A DNA stretch of 64,000 bases, taken from positions 275,558-339,557 of the forward strand of contig JAQWSU010000018.1 of the NCBI GenBank assembly GCA_029243025.1, written 5' to 3'. Of this stretch, positions 27,297-37,933 are shown piece by piece (positions within the stretch are counted from its first letter, which is position 1; the number at the start of each line of letters is the position of its first letter). The notes below the pieces were generated by a model that was not told the DNA's origin, searched no databases, and saw nothing but the letters and a program-made list of their open reading frames with translations. The translations under genes and the position numbers were made by a program. The DNA is from Pirellulaceae bacterium. Lineage in GTDB: Bacteria; Planctomycetota; Planctomycetia; Pirellulales; Pirellulaceae.

Positions 27297-28787
27297 TTGA
27301 AGATCTTGATGGCCAGCAGCGAAGTTGTGCCGTTCGCAAAGACGGGCGGCCTTGCAGATGTTTGTGGTTCTTTGCCCGTCGAACTCGCGAAACTCGGCCA
27401 CCAAATTTCTGTGATCATGCCAGCCTTTCGGTCGGTAACAAAAACAGACATCCCGCTCACTGACACGGGCTTAGCGGTCGATATACCGATCGGAAGCAAA
27501 ATCGTGAGCGGCCGCATCCTTCGCAGCCAGCTGCCGGGCAGCAATGTACCCGTATTTTTCGTGGAGCAACCCGACTATTTTGATCGGAACGAACTCTATC
27601 GTGAATCAGGCGAGGATTACAAAGACAATTGCGAACGCTTTGTCTTCTTCTGTCGAGCGGTAATGGAGTGCGTTCGTTTGCTCGATTTGGATATCGACTT
27701 GATCCACGCCAACGACTGGCAAACCGGATTGATTCCTGCGCTTCAAAAAATTGAATACGAAAGTGCCCCCGGTTACGAACACATCGCGACTCTGCTCACC
27801 ATCCACAACATGGCCTACCAAGGTCAGTTCTGGCACTGGGACATGCTTCTGACGGGGATCGACTGGAAGTACTTCAACTGGCATCAGATGGAGTACTACG
27901 GCAACCTTAACCTGCTCAAGACCGGCATCGTGTTTTCAGATTCCATCAACACGGTCAGCCCTCGATATGCCCAGGAGATTCAAACGGATCCGTTTGGATG
28001 TGGTCTCGAAAACGTACTCGGCCATCGCCGTAAGGTGTTGTCGGGCATTATCAATGGCGTCAGTTACGACGCCTGGAATCCGGCAACCGACCCGCACCTC
28101 GCGTCGAATTTCGATCCGACGGATTGGCAGACGGGCAAACTGAGCTGCAAAACAGATTTACAACAGCGTTTGGAACTACCGACAAAGCCGGACGTACCTT
28201 TGATCGGACTGGTCGGTCGGCTAGCTGACCAGAAAGGTTTCGACCTAGTCGCACAAGTCATGAGACACTGGGTCACCTCTCGCGACGTGCAATGGGCAAT
28301 TCTCGGTACGGGTGAACCGAGCTACCATGAACTGTTCAAACAGCTATCGGCAGACTATCCCGATAGAGTGGCTGCAAAGCTCGAGTTTTCGAACGAGTGG
28401 GCTCACCAGATCGAAGCGGGTGCTGACATCTTTTTGATGCCCAGTCGTTATGAGCCATGTGGATTGAATCAACTCTACAGTTTGAAGTATGGTACGGTCC
28501 CGGTCGTGCACGCTACGGGTGGATTGGCGGACTCGATTGCCGACGCATCACCGAGTAATCTGTCAGCGCAATCCGCCAACGGATTTAGTTTCGACGTCTA
28601 CGAAGCGGCGGCGTTGGAGCGCACTTTGGATCGGGCGTGCGAGATGTATCGCGACGATAAACCGACATGGAATCAGCTGGTCAACACCGGCATGCAACAG
28701 GATTGGTCCTGGGCTGAAAGTGCCCGCAAGTATGCCGAGCTCTACGAATCCACAATCGCCCGAGCCAACTCAGCCGTCTGTGCCTGA
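27297..28787 (+). CDS. glgA: Glycogen synthase (ADP-glucose type)
   Basis: About 496 residues, GT5/GT-B fold. It extends alpha-1,4-glucan from ADP-glucose. The diagnostic N-terminal segment [18 protein letters not shown] holds the KTGGL sugar-nucleotide motif. The C-terminal half shows [13 protein letters not shown] and [19 protein letters not shown]. An in-frame ATG-like start at 27186 is possible, but the TTG at 27297 has GGAG eight bases upstream and gives the usual LKIL beginning. galT overlaps its last codons and a GH57 gene follows, forming a glucan operon. Confidence 0.93.
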   Translation: MKILMASSEVVPFAKTGGLADVCGSLPVELAKLGHQISVIMPAFRSVTKTDIPLTDTGLAVDIPIGSKIVSGRILRSQLPGSNVPVFFVEQPDYFDRNELYRESGEDYKDNCERFVFFCRAVMECVRLLDLDIDLIHANDWQTGLIPALQKIEYESAPGYEHIATLLTIHNMAYQGQFWHWDMLLTGIDWKYFNWHQMEYYGNLNLLKTGIVFSDSINTVSPRYAQEIQTDPFGCGLENVLGHRRKVLSGIINGVSYDAWNPATDPHLASNFDPTDWQTGKLSCKTDLQQRLELPTKPDVPLIGLVGRLADQKGFDLVAQVMRHWVTSRDVQWAILGTGEPSYHELFKQLSADYPDRVAAKLEFSNEWAHQIEAGADIFLMPSRYEPCGLNQLYSLKYGTVPVVHATGGLADSIADASPSNLSAQSANGFSFDVYEAAALERTLDRACEMYRDDKPTWNQLVNTGMQQDWSWAESARKYAELYESTIARANSAVCA

Positions 28788-29778
28788 ACGTCGCTACGAC
28801 CCTATCTCGGGACGCTGGGTCGTAATCGCCGAAAACCGTACAGCCCGCCCGCACGATTTACCGATCAAGATTGACGAACCGCAACTCGAATCGTGCTCGT
28901 TCTGCGCCGGTCGAGAATCCGAAACGACCGAACCGGTTGCCGTTTGGGCGCCGACCGCATCCCCTTCGCATGACCACGAATGGCAAGTTCGTGTTGTCCC
29001 GAATCTCTATCCGGCATTCGTTCCAGCGGGCTCTCTTACACCCGACTCGCCGGTGATCGGCAAGGAGCATTCGTTGGGCTTGCACGATGTGGTGATCGAG
29101 TCGCCACAACATCAGCGACGCATGACTGAACTGACTGTCGCCGAAACCCGAATCGTTTTCGAGGCCTATCGCGGCCGCTTGCAAGACTATGCCAAAGCTG
29201 ACGCAATCGCTTACGGATTTTTCTTCAAGAACTGTGGGAGTGCGGCCGGAATGTCGCGTGAACACATCCACAGTCAGATGGTAGGTCTGCCATTTGTGCC
29301 TCCCGTTGTGCAAACGGAACTCGATAACTCGAAAAGATTCTTTCTGGAAACGGGACGATGTGTTTTTTGCGATTTGATCCGCCGTGAACGAGACGAAAAA
29401 CTACGAATCGTAGCCGAAAGTGACCAGCTGATCGCTTTCTGTCCTTATGCGAGTCGGTTCAGCTACGAAACTTGGATTCTTCCTAAAAAACATCTGTTCT
29501 TCTTTGAACAAACTGCGAATGATTTACTCCTCGAACTCGCGCAGATGGTTCACGAAGTATTGCAAGGTCTGGAACAAGAGCTTAATCGGCCAGCTTACAA
29601 CTACTTGTTACATACAAACCCCTTTGACACTTGCCGGAAAGACCACTATCACTGGCATATTGAGATTATTCCGCGGCTCGCGCGGCTCGCTGGACTCGAA
29701 TGGGGTACGGGGATTCACATCAACAGTGTCTCTCCCGAGGCAGCTGCGGTCAGACTGCGCAAACAAACCGGTTGCTAA
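28780..29778 (+). CDS. galT: Galactose-1-phosphate uridylyltransferase
   Basis: About 332 residues. It transfers UMP between glucose and galactose 1-phosphates in the Leloir pathway. The first zinc pair is CSFC (Cys39, Cys42); a second CVFC is at the middle. The active-site HIHSQ gives nucleophile His164, and DPISGRWVVIA is the family's opening. I choose the GTG at 28780, which overlaps glgA and starts directly at this block; an ATG at 28732 would add 16 residues. In such glycogen operons the enzyme may act on glucose 1-phosphate more generally. Confidence 0.9.
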   Translation: MPERRYDPISGRWVVIAENRTARPHDLPIKIDEPQLESCSFCAGRESETTEPVAVWAPTASPSHDHEWQVRVVPNLYPAFVPAGSLTPDSPVIGKEHSLGLHDVVIESPQHQRRMTELTVAETRIVFEAYRGRLQDYAKADAIAYGFFFKNCGSAAGMSREHIHSQMVGLPFVPPVVQTELDNSKRFFLETGRCVFCDLIRRERDEKLRIVAESDQLIAFCPYASRFSYETWILPKKHLFFFEQTANDLLLELAQMVHEVLQGLEQELNRPAYNYLLHTNPFDTCRKDHYHWHIEIIPRLARLAGLEWGTGIHINSVSPEAAAVRLRKQTGC

Positions 29779-29912
29779 CGAACAACAAAAGTTTTCCGCC
29801 AAGAAAAGATAGATAAGCAAGGCAAGATGTGCCGATCTAACCTTTGGGTTGGTTCGGCGCCAATTTCGACAAAAACCGTTCACCAAAATCTCGCTCCCCC
29901 AAAAAAACGACG

Positions 29913-32078
29913 ATGATGAAACAGACAATCAATCTTTGCCTCGCGCTACACAACCACCAACCGGTGGGTAATTTTGACCATGTAATTCAACAAGCTTACG
30001 AAGACAGCTATCTCCCCTTTTTGGATGTCTTTGAACGCTATTCGAATCTACGTATTTCGTTGCACACCAGCGGCCCTTTGATCGAGTGGTTCGACAACCA
30101 CCACCCCGAATATTTAGATCGGCTGGCTGGTCTTGTCACCGCCGGCAGGATCGAGATCGTGGGGGGAGCTTTTTACGAACCGATTCTCACGATGATTCCA
30201 TCTCGTGATCGGATTGGTCAAATTACGGACTACAGCAAATGGCTTGAGTCTCGTTTGGGGGCGGACATTCGCGGCATGTGGATTCCCGAACGAGTTTGGG
30301 AACAGCAACTCACCAGCGACCTCCATGCAGCAAACATCCAATATACGCTTTTGGATGACCGCCATTTCAAGAATGCGGGACTCCGGGACGACCAACTGCA
30401 CGGCTACTACGTCACAGAAGACGACGGTAACTTGGTCAGCGTCTTTCCGGGTAGCGAGCGTCTCCGATACTTGATTCCGTTTGCCAATCCTCATGAGACC
30501 ATCGATTTCTTACGGCAATCGGCCGAACGTTATCCCGGCTCCATCATGGTGTTTGGCGACGACGGTGAAAAATTCGGGACCTGGCCTGACACAAAGCGAC
30601 ATGTTTACGACGAAGGATGGTTGAGCCAATTCTTTGATCTGCTTTCAGCGAATCAGGAATGGCTGCACACCGTCACACTTTCGGAAGCGATGCAAAGTGT
30701 CCCGCCAACGGGAAAAGTCTATTTACCTGAAGGCAGCTACCGAGAAATGACCGAGTGGGCTTTGCCTGTCGCTCGTCAAAACGAGTTTGATCATCTTTCT
30801 CACGAAATGGAGAGTGATGAACGTTGGCAAACACTCAGTCAGTATTTACGTGGTGGTTACTGGCGGAACTTCAAAGTGAAGTATCCCGAGACTGACGAGA
30901 TGTATAGTCGCATGATGATGGTCAGCCGTCGTCTTGAGGAAGCCAGGCAAAGCGGTATTTCCGAGGAGGTTCTAGAGGGACCCCGTCGAGAACTTTACCG
31001 CGGTCAGTGTAACTGCAGTTATTGGCATGGAGCGTTCGGTGGAGTTTACCTCCCCCACCTGAGAAACGCTGTCTTCAACCATCTGATCGCCGCGGACAAC
31101 CTACTGGACCAGATTCTGGGTAAGCCCGCATGCTGGGTAGAAGGCTCCGCCGACGATTTCAACTTCGACGCACGCCCTGAAATTCAGTTACGAAATGACA
31201 AATTAATGTGTCTGCTATCGCCGTCCTTCGGTGGCCACATGTATGAATTAGACGTGCGATCAATTTGCCATAACTTGCAAGCCTCACTGACTCGGCGAGA
31301 AGAGGCCTATCACCGCAAGGTGCTTGCTGGTGCTAACTCACAAGAGGGTGAAGTGGCCAGCATTCACGATCGAGTTATCTTCAAGCAAGAAAATCTGGAC
31401 CAACGCGTTCAGTACGACAGTTACCCTCGCAACTCGCTCGTCGACCATTTTTACCATCCGGACACAAGTTTGGAATCGGTCGCACGGGGTGAGGCCAACG
31501 AAATTGGCGACTTCGTTCAGGGTTCCTTTGAATCGCGACTCCGACGCAATCCGGATCGCATCCAAGCCCAACTGACTCGTGAAGGCAAGATCGGAAACCA
31601 CACCGTACGGATTACCAAAGGCGTCACCCTTCAGTCCGGCGTCTCGACACTTGAAATTGCCTACCTTCTGGAAGGGCTACCTCAGGACGATCCGACGCTG
31701 TTTGGCGTCGAGTTCAACTTTGCGGGCATGCCGTCCGGCGCCGATGATCGCTACTTTTTCTCGGGTGACGAACGGTTCGGTCAGCTTGGTCAGCAACTTT
31801 CGTTGACCAACCTGCAAAGTTTTGGCTTGTCCGACGAGTGGTTGGGGCTCAGCGTTCGCTTGAACCTGAATCAGCCCACCAACTTCTGGACCCATCCGGT
31901 AGAAACCGTCAGCCAGTCCGAAGGTGGTTTCGAGCTTGTTCACCAGTCAGTCATGGTTATGCCTCACTGGCATGTCCGCGGCGATCAAGATGGACGTTGG
32001 AGTGTGACGCTCCACTTGGACATCGACACGACATTCGCTGAAAGTCGCATGCACGCGGACGCAGCAGCCTTGTCGTAA
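29913..32078 (+). CDS. GH57 alpha-amylase / 4-alpha-glucanotransferase with DUF1925/DUF1926-type C-terminus
   Basis: About 721 residues starting at one of two adjacent ATGs. All GH57 motifs are seen: LALHNHQPVGNF, GGAFYEPILTMIP, the nucleophile region GMWIPERVWE (Glu126) and the acid/base region VFGDDGEKFG (Asp216). After the barrel come a helical segment with CNCSYWHGAFGG, and a beta-rich C-terminal half, the order known for the Thermococcus 4-alpha-glucanotransferase family. It hydrolyses or disproportionates alpha-1,4-glucans. No signal peptide is present, so it acts in the cytoplasm, on glycogen made by the upstream GlgA. A terminator follows. Confidence 0.9.
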   Translation: MMKQTINLCLALHNHQPVGNFDHVIQQAYEDSYLPFLDVFERYSNLRISLHTSGPLIEWFDNHHPEYLDRLAGLVTAGRIEIVGGAFYEPILTMIPSRDRIGQITDYSKWLESRLGADIRGMWIPERVWEQQLTSDLHAANIQYTLLDDRHFKNAGLRDDQLHGYYVTEDDGNLVSVFPGSERLRYLIPFANPHETIDFLRQSAERYPGSIMVFGDDGEKFGTWPDTKRHVYDEGWLSQFFDLLSANQEWLHTVTLSEAMQSVPPTGKVYLPEGSYREMTEWALPVARQNEFDHLSHEMESDERWQTLSQYLRGGYWRNFKVKYPETDEMYSRMMMVSRRLEEARQSGISEEVLEGPRRELYRGQCNCSYWHGAFGGVYLPHLRNAVFNHLIAADNLLDQILGKPACWVEGSADDFNFDARPEIQLRNDKLMCLLSPSFGGHMYELDVRSICHNLQASLTRREEAYHRKVLAGANSQEGEVASIHDRVIFKQENLDQRVQYDSYPRNSLVDHFYHPDTSLESVARGEANEIGDFVQGSFESRLRRNPDRIQAQLTREGKIGNHTVRITKGVTLQSGVSTLEIAYLLEGLPQDDPTLFGVEFNFAGMPSGADDRYFFSGDERFGQLGQQLSLTNLQSFGLSDEWLGLSVRLNLNQPTNFWTHPVETVSQSEGGFELVHQSVMVMPHWHVRGDQDGRWSVTLHLDIDTTFAESRMHADAAALS

Positions 32079-32091
32079 GCGAGAAACGAGA

Positions 32092-32156
32092 AACGCGGAT
32101 GCGCACCGACGACGCTTTTGGGGGGAGTCGTCTGGGGCGCATCCGCGTTGTTTTTT
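32092..32156 (+). terminator. Intrinsic terminator after the glgA-galT-GH57 operon
   Basis: Long hairpin: AACGCGGATGCGC at 32092-32104 pairs exactly with 32137-32149, and an inner stem GACGAC (32108-32113)/GTCGTC (32127-32132) extends it. A T-rich tract, GTTTTTTG, follows on the plus strand. The convergent bioD gene ends at 32160. Confidence 0.88.
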
Positions 32157-32159
32157 GCG

Positions 32160-33804
<1,645 letters not shown>

Positions 33805-33818
<14 letters not shown>

Positions 33819-34833
33819 CCCCGTATCACTCGGCTATCGGTGGCCTGCCGAATGGGAACCTCACCAGGCAACTTGGCTTGCCTGGCCTCACAATGCCGAA
33901 ACTTGGCCAGGCTGCCTTGAGGCCGCCCAACGCCAATTCGCAGAACTCGTCAACAGCATCGCGCAATTCGAACCCGTCCGGCTGCTGGTAGGTGAAGGCG
34001 AAAGCTTGCGAACGGCTGAGCGCATGCTCTCAGGAATCTCCAACACTCAATTTCACCAGATCGCTACCAATGATGCCTGGATCAGGGATCATGGCCCCAC
34101 GTTTCTTTCTGCCGATCAGATTGAACGGGAAGCTGCCATAATTGACTGGAAATTCAACGCTTGGGGTAACAAGTATGCGCCTTTTGACCGGGATGACTCG
34201 GTCCCACGTCGAATCGGTGAGCTAACCGGTAAACGCCGTTTTTCGGCAGATATTGTTTTGGAAGGTGGCGCGATTGATGGAAATGGCACCGGGCTGCTAC
34301 TCACGACCGATCGCTGCTTACTGAATCCCAATCGAAATCCGAAATTGGACCGCCAACAGTTGGAAAGTTGGCTCGCCCGCTGGCTCGGCACGAAAAAAGT
34401 GATCTGGTTGGCCGGTGAGATCCCTGGCGACGACACCGACGGCCACATCGATCAGATTGCCAGGTTTATTGATCGCACGACCGTCATCCTCGCTGATCGG
34501 CCCGAACATCCCATGGCCCAGCAAAACCAAGCTCGATTACGTCAAATCAGCGAAGAATTGCAAATCGAACTGAAAACCAAAACCCTGCCAATGCCCGCAG
34601 CTCGCTGGAACGGATCACAACGCTTGCCGACGAGTTACATAAATTTCTATATTACCAATCAAGCGGTAATCGTTCCGACGTTCGATGATCCAGCGGATTC
34701 CGTGGCTTGCGAATGCCTTCAGGACTCGTTTCCGAACCGAAAGATTGTGCCCCAAGCCGCGGATATTCTAGTCGCTGGCTTGGGAGCTATTCACTGTCTG
34801 ACCCAACAAGAACCTGTTTCGAACTTACCATGA
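33805..34833 (+). CDS. aguA: Agmatine deiminase
   Basis: About 342 residues of the Porphyromonas-type peptidylarginine-deiminase fold. It converts agmatine to N-carbamoylputrescine. Key segments are WPAEWEPHQATWLAWP at the start, TNDAWIRDHGPTF, IVLEGGAIDGNG, ETDGHIDQIARF-like GDDTDGHIDQIARF, and the terminal catalytic GAIHCLTQQEP with Cys331. The ATG at 33805 lies inside the end of aguB and is preferred over an upstream one that is antisense-like in composition. Together with AguB it provides putrescine, and possibly nitrogen, from agmatine. Confidence 0.93.
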
Positions 34834-35639
34834 AACAACAAACGACTAACGCCTCCGCGGCTGCACACAACCGAAACGCTTGGGATCAATTGGCCAAGCA
34901 GAAGCAACGCTTCACCAGAGCTGCAAAAGATGAGGAATTCCGGGAACCGCTGCGAATCCTGGACGGCAACGGCTGGCTGGGAGGGCAAATTGAGGGCAAA
35001 CGCCTGCTGTGCCTCGCCGCCGGCGGAGGTCGCCAAGCACCTCTTTACGCAGCGACCGGAGCGCAAGTGACCGTCGTGGATGTCAGCCCCGATCAATTGG
35101 AACTAGATCGCATCGTGGCCGCCGAACGCGGACTGGACATCCGCACCGTGGAAACATCCATGGACGATCTCGCTATGTTCTCAGTCGGCGAGTTCGACAT
35201 CGTGATTCATCCGGTCAGCACATGCTACGTCCCGAATGTGAACGCGGTTTACCAACAAGTTTCACGAGTCACCGCTGCGGGTGGACTCTATATTAGCCAA
35301 CACAAACAACCCGTTAGCCTGCAGGCATCCACCACTCCCATCGACGCAGGTTATCCTTTGGCAGAACCCTACTACCGAGAAGGTCCACTCCCCGCAGTCA
35401 ACGGCAGTCTGCACCGCGAAGAAGGAACGCTGGAGTTCTTGCATCGCTGGGATCAGTTACTTGGAGCGATGTGTCAAGCGGGTTTCTTAATCGAAGACCT
35501 GACGGAACCTTGCCATGCGGAGCCGGAAGCGGAGCTTGGCACGTTCGGGCACCGAAGTCAGTACGCTCCTCCCTACGTTCGCATCAAAGCCAGGCGACGC
35601 GCCGATAGTCAACAAATGCCAATGGTTTGGACACCTTGA
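34830..35639 (+). CDS. Class I SAM-dependent methyltransferase
   Basis: About 269 residues. The start overlaps the aguA stop as ATGA, so translation is coupled. The SAM-binding glycine motif is LLCLAAGGGRQAPLYAATG and an acidic loop, VVDVSPDQLELD, follows. FDIVIHPVSTCYVPNVNAVY corresponds to motif post-II. The last part contains PYYREGPLPAVNGSLHREEG, characteristic of the group. The substrate is unknown. The link with agmatine deimination is only positional, so polyamine methylation is a guess. No membrane segment is seen. Confidence 0.85.
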   Translation: MKQQTTNASAAAHNRNAWDQLAKQKQRFTRAAKDEEFREPLRILDGNGWLGGQIEGKRLLCLAAGGGRQAPLYAATGAQVTVVDVSPDQLELDRIVAAERGLDIRTVETSMDDLAMFSVGEFDIVIHPVSTCYVPNVNAVYQQVSRVTAAGGLYISQHKQPVSLQASTTPIDAGYPLAEPYYREGPLPAVNGSLHREEGTLEFLHRWDQLLGAMCQAGFLIEDLTEPCHAEPEAELGTFGHRSQYAPPYVRIKARRRADSQQMPMVWTP

Positions 35640-35656
35640 TTTTTCCGTTGGGGGCC

Positions 35657-36442
35657 TTAACGACGCAGAAAAAATGCGACCAGGATGACCACCGCAAACC
35701 AAGTCAGCGAGGTCGGCTCCGGCACCACCTCGTAGGAAAGATTGTCGATAGCAAAATAGGCGGGGGTGTTCATGCCAAAATCACCCCCATCCGTTGACAA
35801 GAGTCGGAAATCCAATCGCGACACCTCGTCACCAAGCGAGGTCAGATCCACCCAAGCCCAATCTGACACCACATTGCTCGCTCCATTGCGAAAGTCAGCC
35901 AAATAGAACTCGACCGTGCCCAACTCCTGACTTTGGTCATTGAAGCCAACGAATTCCAACCGAAACCAATCATTTTCAGCAAACGGTCCTTTTACAAATC
36001 CTGCTGCGTCATTGCCGTCGAGGATCGCCAAGTAAGCATAAGTGGTATTGGCTACGTAAGTGCCACGGACGGTGGCTGGTTCGGGAAACCGCACTTGTGC
36101 TTCGCCTTGAACAGCATTATTGGCAATCGCGAAGGTAGCCGAACCATCCACTCCACCACCGTCCGGCAGGACGAAAGCTGAATAAGGATTAGTGAATCCC
36201 GCCGTGGTCAAATCGACCTGGTTGCTGATTGCCCAAGCACCCGGGCAACAATCAAAGTCGGCATTCCACGTGCGATTAAATTCTACACCACGACTGACAA
36301 AGGAAAGCTGGCTGGCATCGCCTGGCGCCGCCGAATTCGGAGGCAATCCCAGATCTTCAAAATCAACGATTGTCTCTGCCCGAACGCATGGGCACAAACA
36401 GACAACGAAGAGACAGCTCCATAAAAGTCCGGTGTTCATCAT
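35657..36442 (-). CDS. DUF4465-domain protein with PEP-CTERM sorting tail
   Basis: About 261 residues. The ATG at 36442 follows AAGAAGGA, and a signal peptide (LLWSCLFVVCLCPCVRA) comes next. The mature protein matches the DUF4465 family throughout: VDFEDLGLPPNSA, WAISNQVDLTTAGFTNPYSA, GTYVANTTYAYLAILDGN, TVEFYLADFRNG, WAWVDLTSLG, FGMNTPAYFAIDNL. The C-terminus is PEP-CTERM: VPEPTSLTWF, hydrophobic stretch, then LRR. From memory, DUF4465-type jelly rolls include surface B12-binding lipoproteins of gut Bacteroidota (BtuH); I could not check this. It sits downstream of a DUF1559 gene and a cobalamin riboswitch, which agrees with a cobamide role. Confidence 0.85.
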   Translation of the reverse strand: MMNTGLLWSCLFVVCLCPCVRAETIVDFEDLGLPPNSAAPGDASQLSFVSRGVEFNRTWNADFDCCPGAWAISNQVDLTTAGFTNPYSAFVLPDGGGVDGSATFAIANNAVQGEAQVRFPEPATVRGTYVANTTYAYLAILDGNDAAGFVKGPFAENDWFRLEFVGFNDQSQELGTVEFYLADFRNGASNVVSDWAWVDLTSLGDEVSRLDFRLLSTDGGDFGMNTPAYFAIDNLSYEVVPEPTSLTWFAVVILVAFFLRR

Positions 36443-36488
36443 GTTCCTTCTTTCAATTGGTACAAAAGTTGTTTGCAATTTTCCCCAG

Positions 36489-37325
36489 TCAAAATTCTTC
36501 GACTGCTTCTCCACCCGCTCTAGTACAGATCGATGCAAGAACGGGCAAAGCAATTGTCTCCTCCAAAAACCGAACCGTTCCATTCGCAAAGACAGCATTA
36601 GCGCCACCCGGATGATGACTCCGAATGTCATTTTCGAACGCTGGCGAGGCGTTGATCGCAAAAGCCTGATCAAAAATATTACGACCATTGATCCACTGAC
36701 CATCCGGCCAAGCGGTATCCTCCGCCACCATCAACGTGTTTGACAATCCGTCTCGAATATCAATACTGCGAACCGCTTGGTCGTAGAGCATCGTGCCCTT
36801 GGGAGGGTTGTTAGGTCCCGAAATCCGTTCGCCATAAATGCCGCCATAATCGCATGGACCGCGTCCATCAACCAACCGGGTTCCCCGCTCGCTCGTCGGA
36901 CAAACAAAAACATTGATCACAACCGCAGCCGCCGATGAGTTTCCAGGGCTATCAAAAGCCAACGACAAATCGAGCTGATCATAGACAGCTTGTTGTTCAA
37001 GAAAGGGCAGCAAGAAGGCCGACCAAGCGAGCTGCCGCTTCGACTGATTTCCCTGTGGTCGCCATTCCACGCCACCAATGGGAAAGTGGCCATGCTGCTC
37101 GTGGTACATCTGTAAAGCAACGCCGATTTGCCGCAAATTATTGGTGCAGGTCACTCGACGAGATGATTCCCGAGTGGCGACCACAGCCGGCAAAAGAAGT
37201 GCGAGGAGCAATCCAACGATCGCAATAACAACAAGCAGTTCAACCAGTGTAAAAGCCCAGCGCGCGGATTGAACGGAACGATCCGTCGTCAAAGTCACTG
37301 GCATTCGCTGAGTAAAAATAGCCAT
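36489..37325 (-). CDS. DUF1559 protein with type II/IV pseudopilin N-terminus
   Basis: 278 residues. The prepilin-like signal AFTLVELLVVIAIVGLLLAL starts at about residue 24, with Glu at the fifth place of the mature helix. CTNNLRQIGVALQMYHE marks the start of the DUF1559 domain, and the end HHPGGANAVFANGTVRFLEE is the typical C-terminal motif. This family is very abundant in planctomycetes and is found outside pilus operons. Starts at 37325 and 37304 are both possible. It lies 46 bp upstream of the DUF4465 gene and is preceded by a tandem repeat array and a cobalamin riboswitch; both genes are likely under its control. Confidence 0.88.
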   Translation of the reverse strand: MAIFTQRMPVTLTTDRSVQSARWAFTLVELLVVIAIVGLLLALLLPAVVATRESSRRVTCTNNLRQIGVALQMYHEQHGHFPIGGVEWRPQGNQSKRQLAWSAFLLPFLEQQAVYDQLDLSLAFDSPGNSSAAAVVINVFVCPTSERGTRLVDGRGPCDYGGIYGERISGPNNPPKGTMLYDQAVRSIDIRDGLSNTLMVAEDTAWPDGQWINGRNIFDQAFAINASPAFENDIRSHHPGGANAVFANGTVRFLEETIALPVLASICTRAGGEAVEEF

Positions 37326-37384
37326 AATAGGTATGCGCAGACCAACACCAACCCAAGATCAACCTCGACGTGCGACGTCCCACC

Positions 37385-37488
37385 GTAAAAACTCTCAGTG
37401 AAAACTCTCAGTAAAAACTCTCAGTAAAAACTCTCAGTAAAAACTCTCAGTGAAAACTCTCAGTGAAAACTCTCAGTGAAGACTCTCA
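37385..37488. repeat. Eight tandem copies of a 13-bp unit
   Basis: Consecutive copies of GTRAAAACTCTCA (plus strand) begin at 37385, 37398, 37411, 37424, 37437, 37450, 37463 and 37476; a partial ninth begins at 37489. Differences are A or G at position 3 and one A-to-G in the last copy. On the minus strand, the coding strand of the neighbouring gene, the unit is TGAGAGTTTTYAC. It lies between the riboswitch and the DUF1559 start. There are no spacers, so it is not CRISPR. Confidence 0.95.
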
Positions 37489-37582
37489 GTGAAGAGCAAC
37501 CTCAAGCGGTCTAGCCTTGATTAGCGATTCCTCGCAATAAGCACCGACGCAAGCTTCGACCCTCGCAAAGCTTTGCACGAAT

Positions 37583-37767
37583 GACGTTGGCAGGTCTTCT
37601 GACTTTCAGGCTATCCCAACTTGCCTTCTCGTCGTCGATTCAATCGATCAACAATGGCATCAGAATTAGTCGGACTTTGCACCTGATCACAGCGGCGGGG
37701 CCGTCCCGGGATTTCACCGGTGTTCCCTTTTCCCTCGATGCCGGATGGGCAGTCGAGCACCAACGTC
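37583..37767 (-). ncRNA. Cobalamin riboswitch (aptamer)
   Basis: On the minus strand the region carries the conserved cobalamin aptamer parts in order: a closing stem GACGTTGG (37767-37760) with CCAACGTC (37590-37583); a GCTCGA/TCGAG arm; the core GGGAACACCGGTGAAATCCC and GCCCCGCCGCTGTGATC; and the B12-box end AGTCAGAAGACCTGCC. RNA reading is towards the DUF1559 and DUF4465 genes. It is separated from the upstream sigma gene by an intrinsic terminator, so it is not part of that transcript. A GCAAAGCTTTGC palindrome at 37565-37576 follows and may belong to the expression platform. Presumably B12 binding lowers expression. Confidence 0.92.
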
Positions 37768-37816
37768 TAGTGGGAAGAAATCTACCAGAGACTTGTTGCA
37801 ACGTCTAGGCTACAAG

Positions 37817-37850
37817 AAAAAAAGCCGAGCTCCTGCTGGAGAGCTCGGCT
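37817..37850 (-). terminator. Intrinsic terminator of the sigma factor gene
   Basis: A perfect 10-bp stem, AGCCGAGCTC (37823-37832) with GAGCTCGGCT (37841-37850), loop of 8, followed on the minus strand by a run of T (plus-strand A at 37817-37823). It separates the sigma gene from the cobalamin riboswitch. Confidence 0.9.
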
Positions 37851-37860
37851 GTCCGAATTT

Positions 37861-37903
37861 GTTGTGGTGCGACCTCCCTCCAGGGAACGACCAGCACCAC
37901 AAC
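37861..37903 (-). other. Hairpin in the 3' region of the sigma gene
   Basis: A perfect 10-bp inverted repeat GTTGTGGTGC (37861-37870) and GCACCACAAC (37894-37903). No T-tract follows on either strand, so alone it is not an intrinsic terminator. It lies 30 bp past the sigma gene stop and just before the real terminator; it may protect the mRNA 3' end. Confidence 0.7.
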
Positions 37904-37933
37904 AAAATTGAGTCTTGAGGTCAAATCAAGAGA

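Noticed and set aside
37385-37488. Tandem array considered as a CRISPR
   Set aside because: The 13-bp units are directly adjacent with no spacers, and no cas gene is present.
37861-37903. Hairpin considered as the sigma gene terminator
   Set aside because: No T-run follows it; the hairpin at 37817-37850 does have one.
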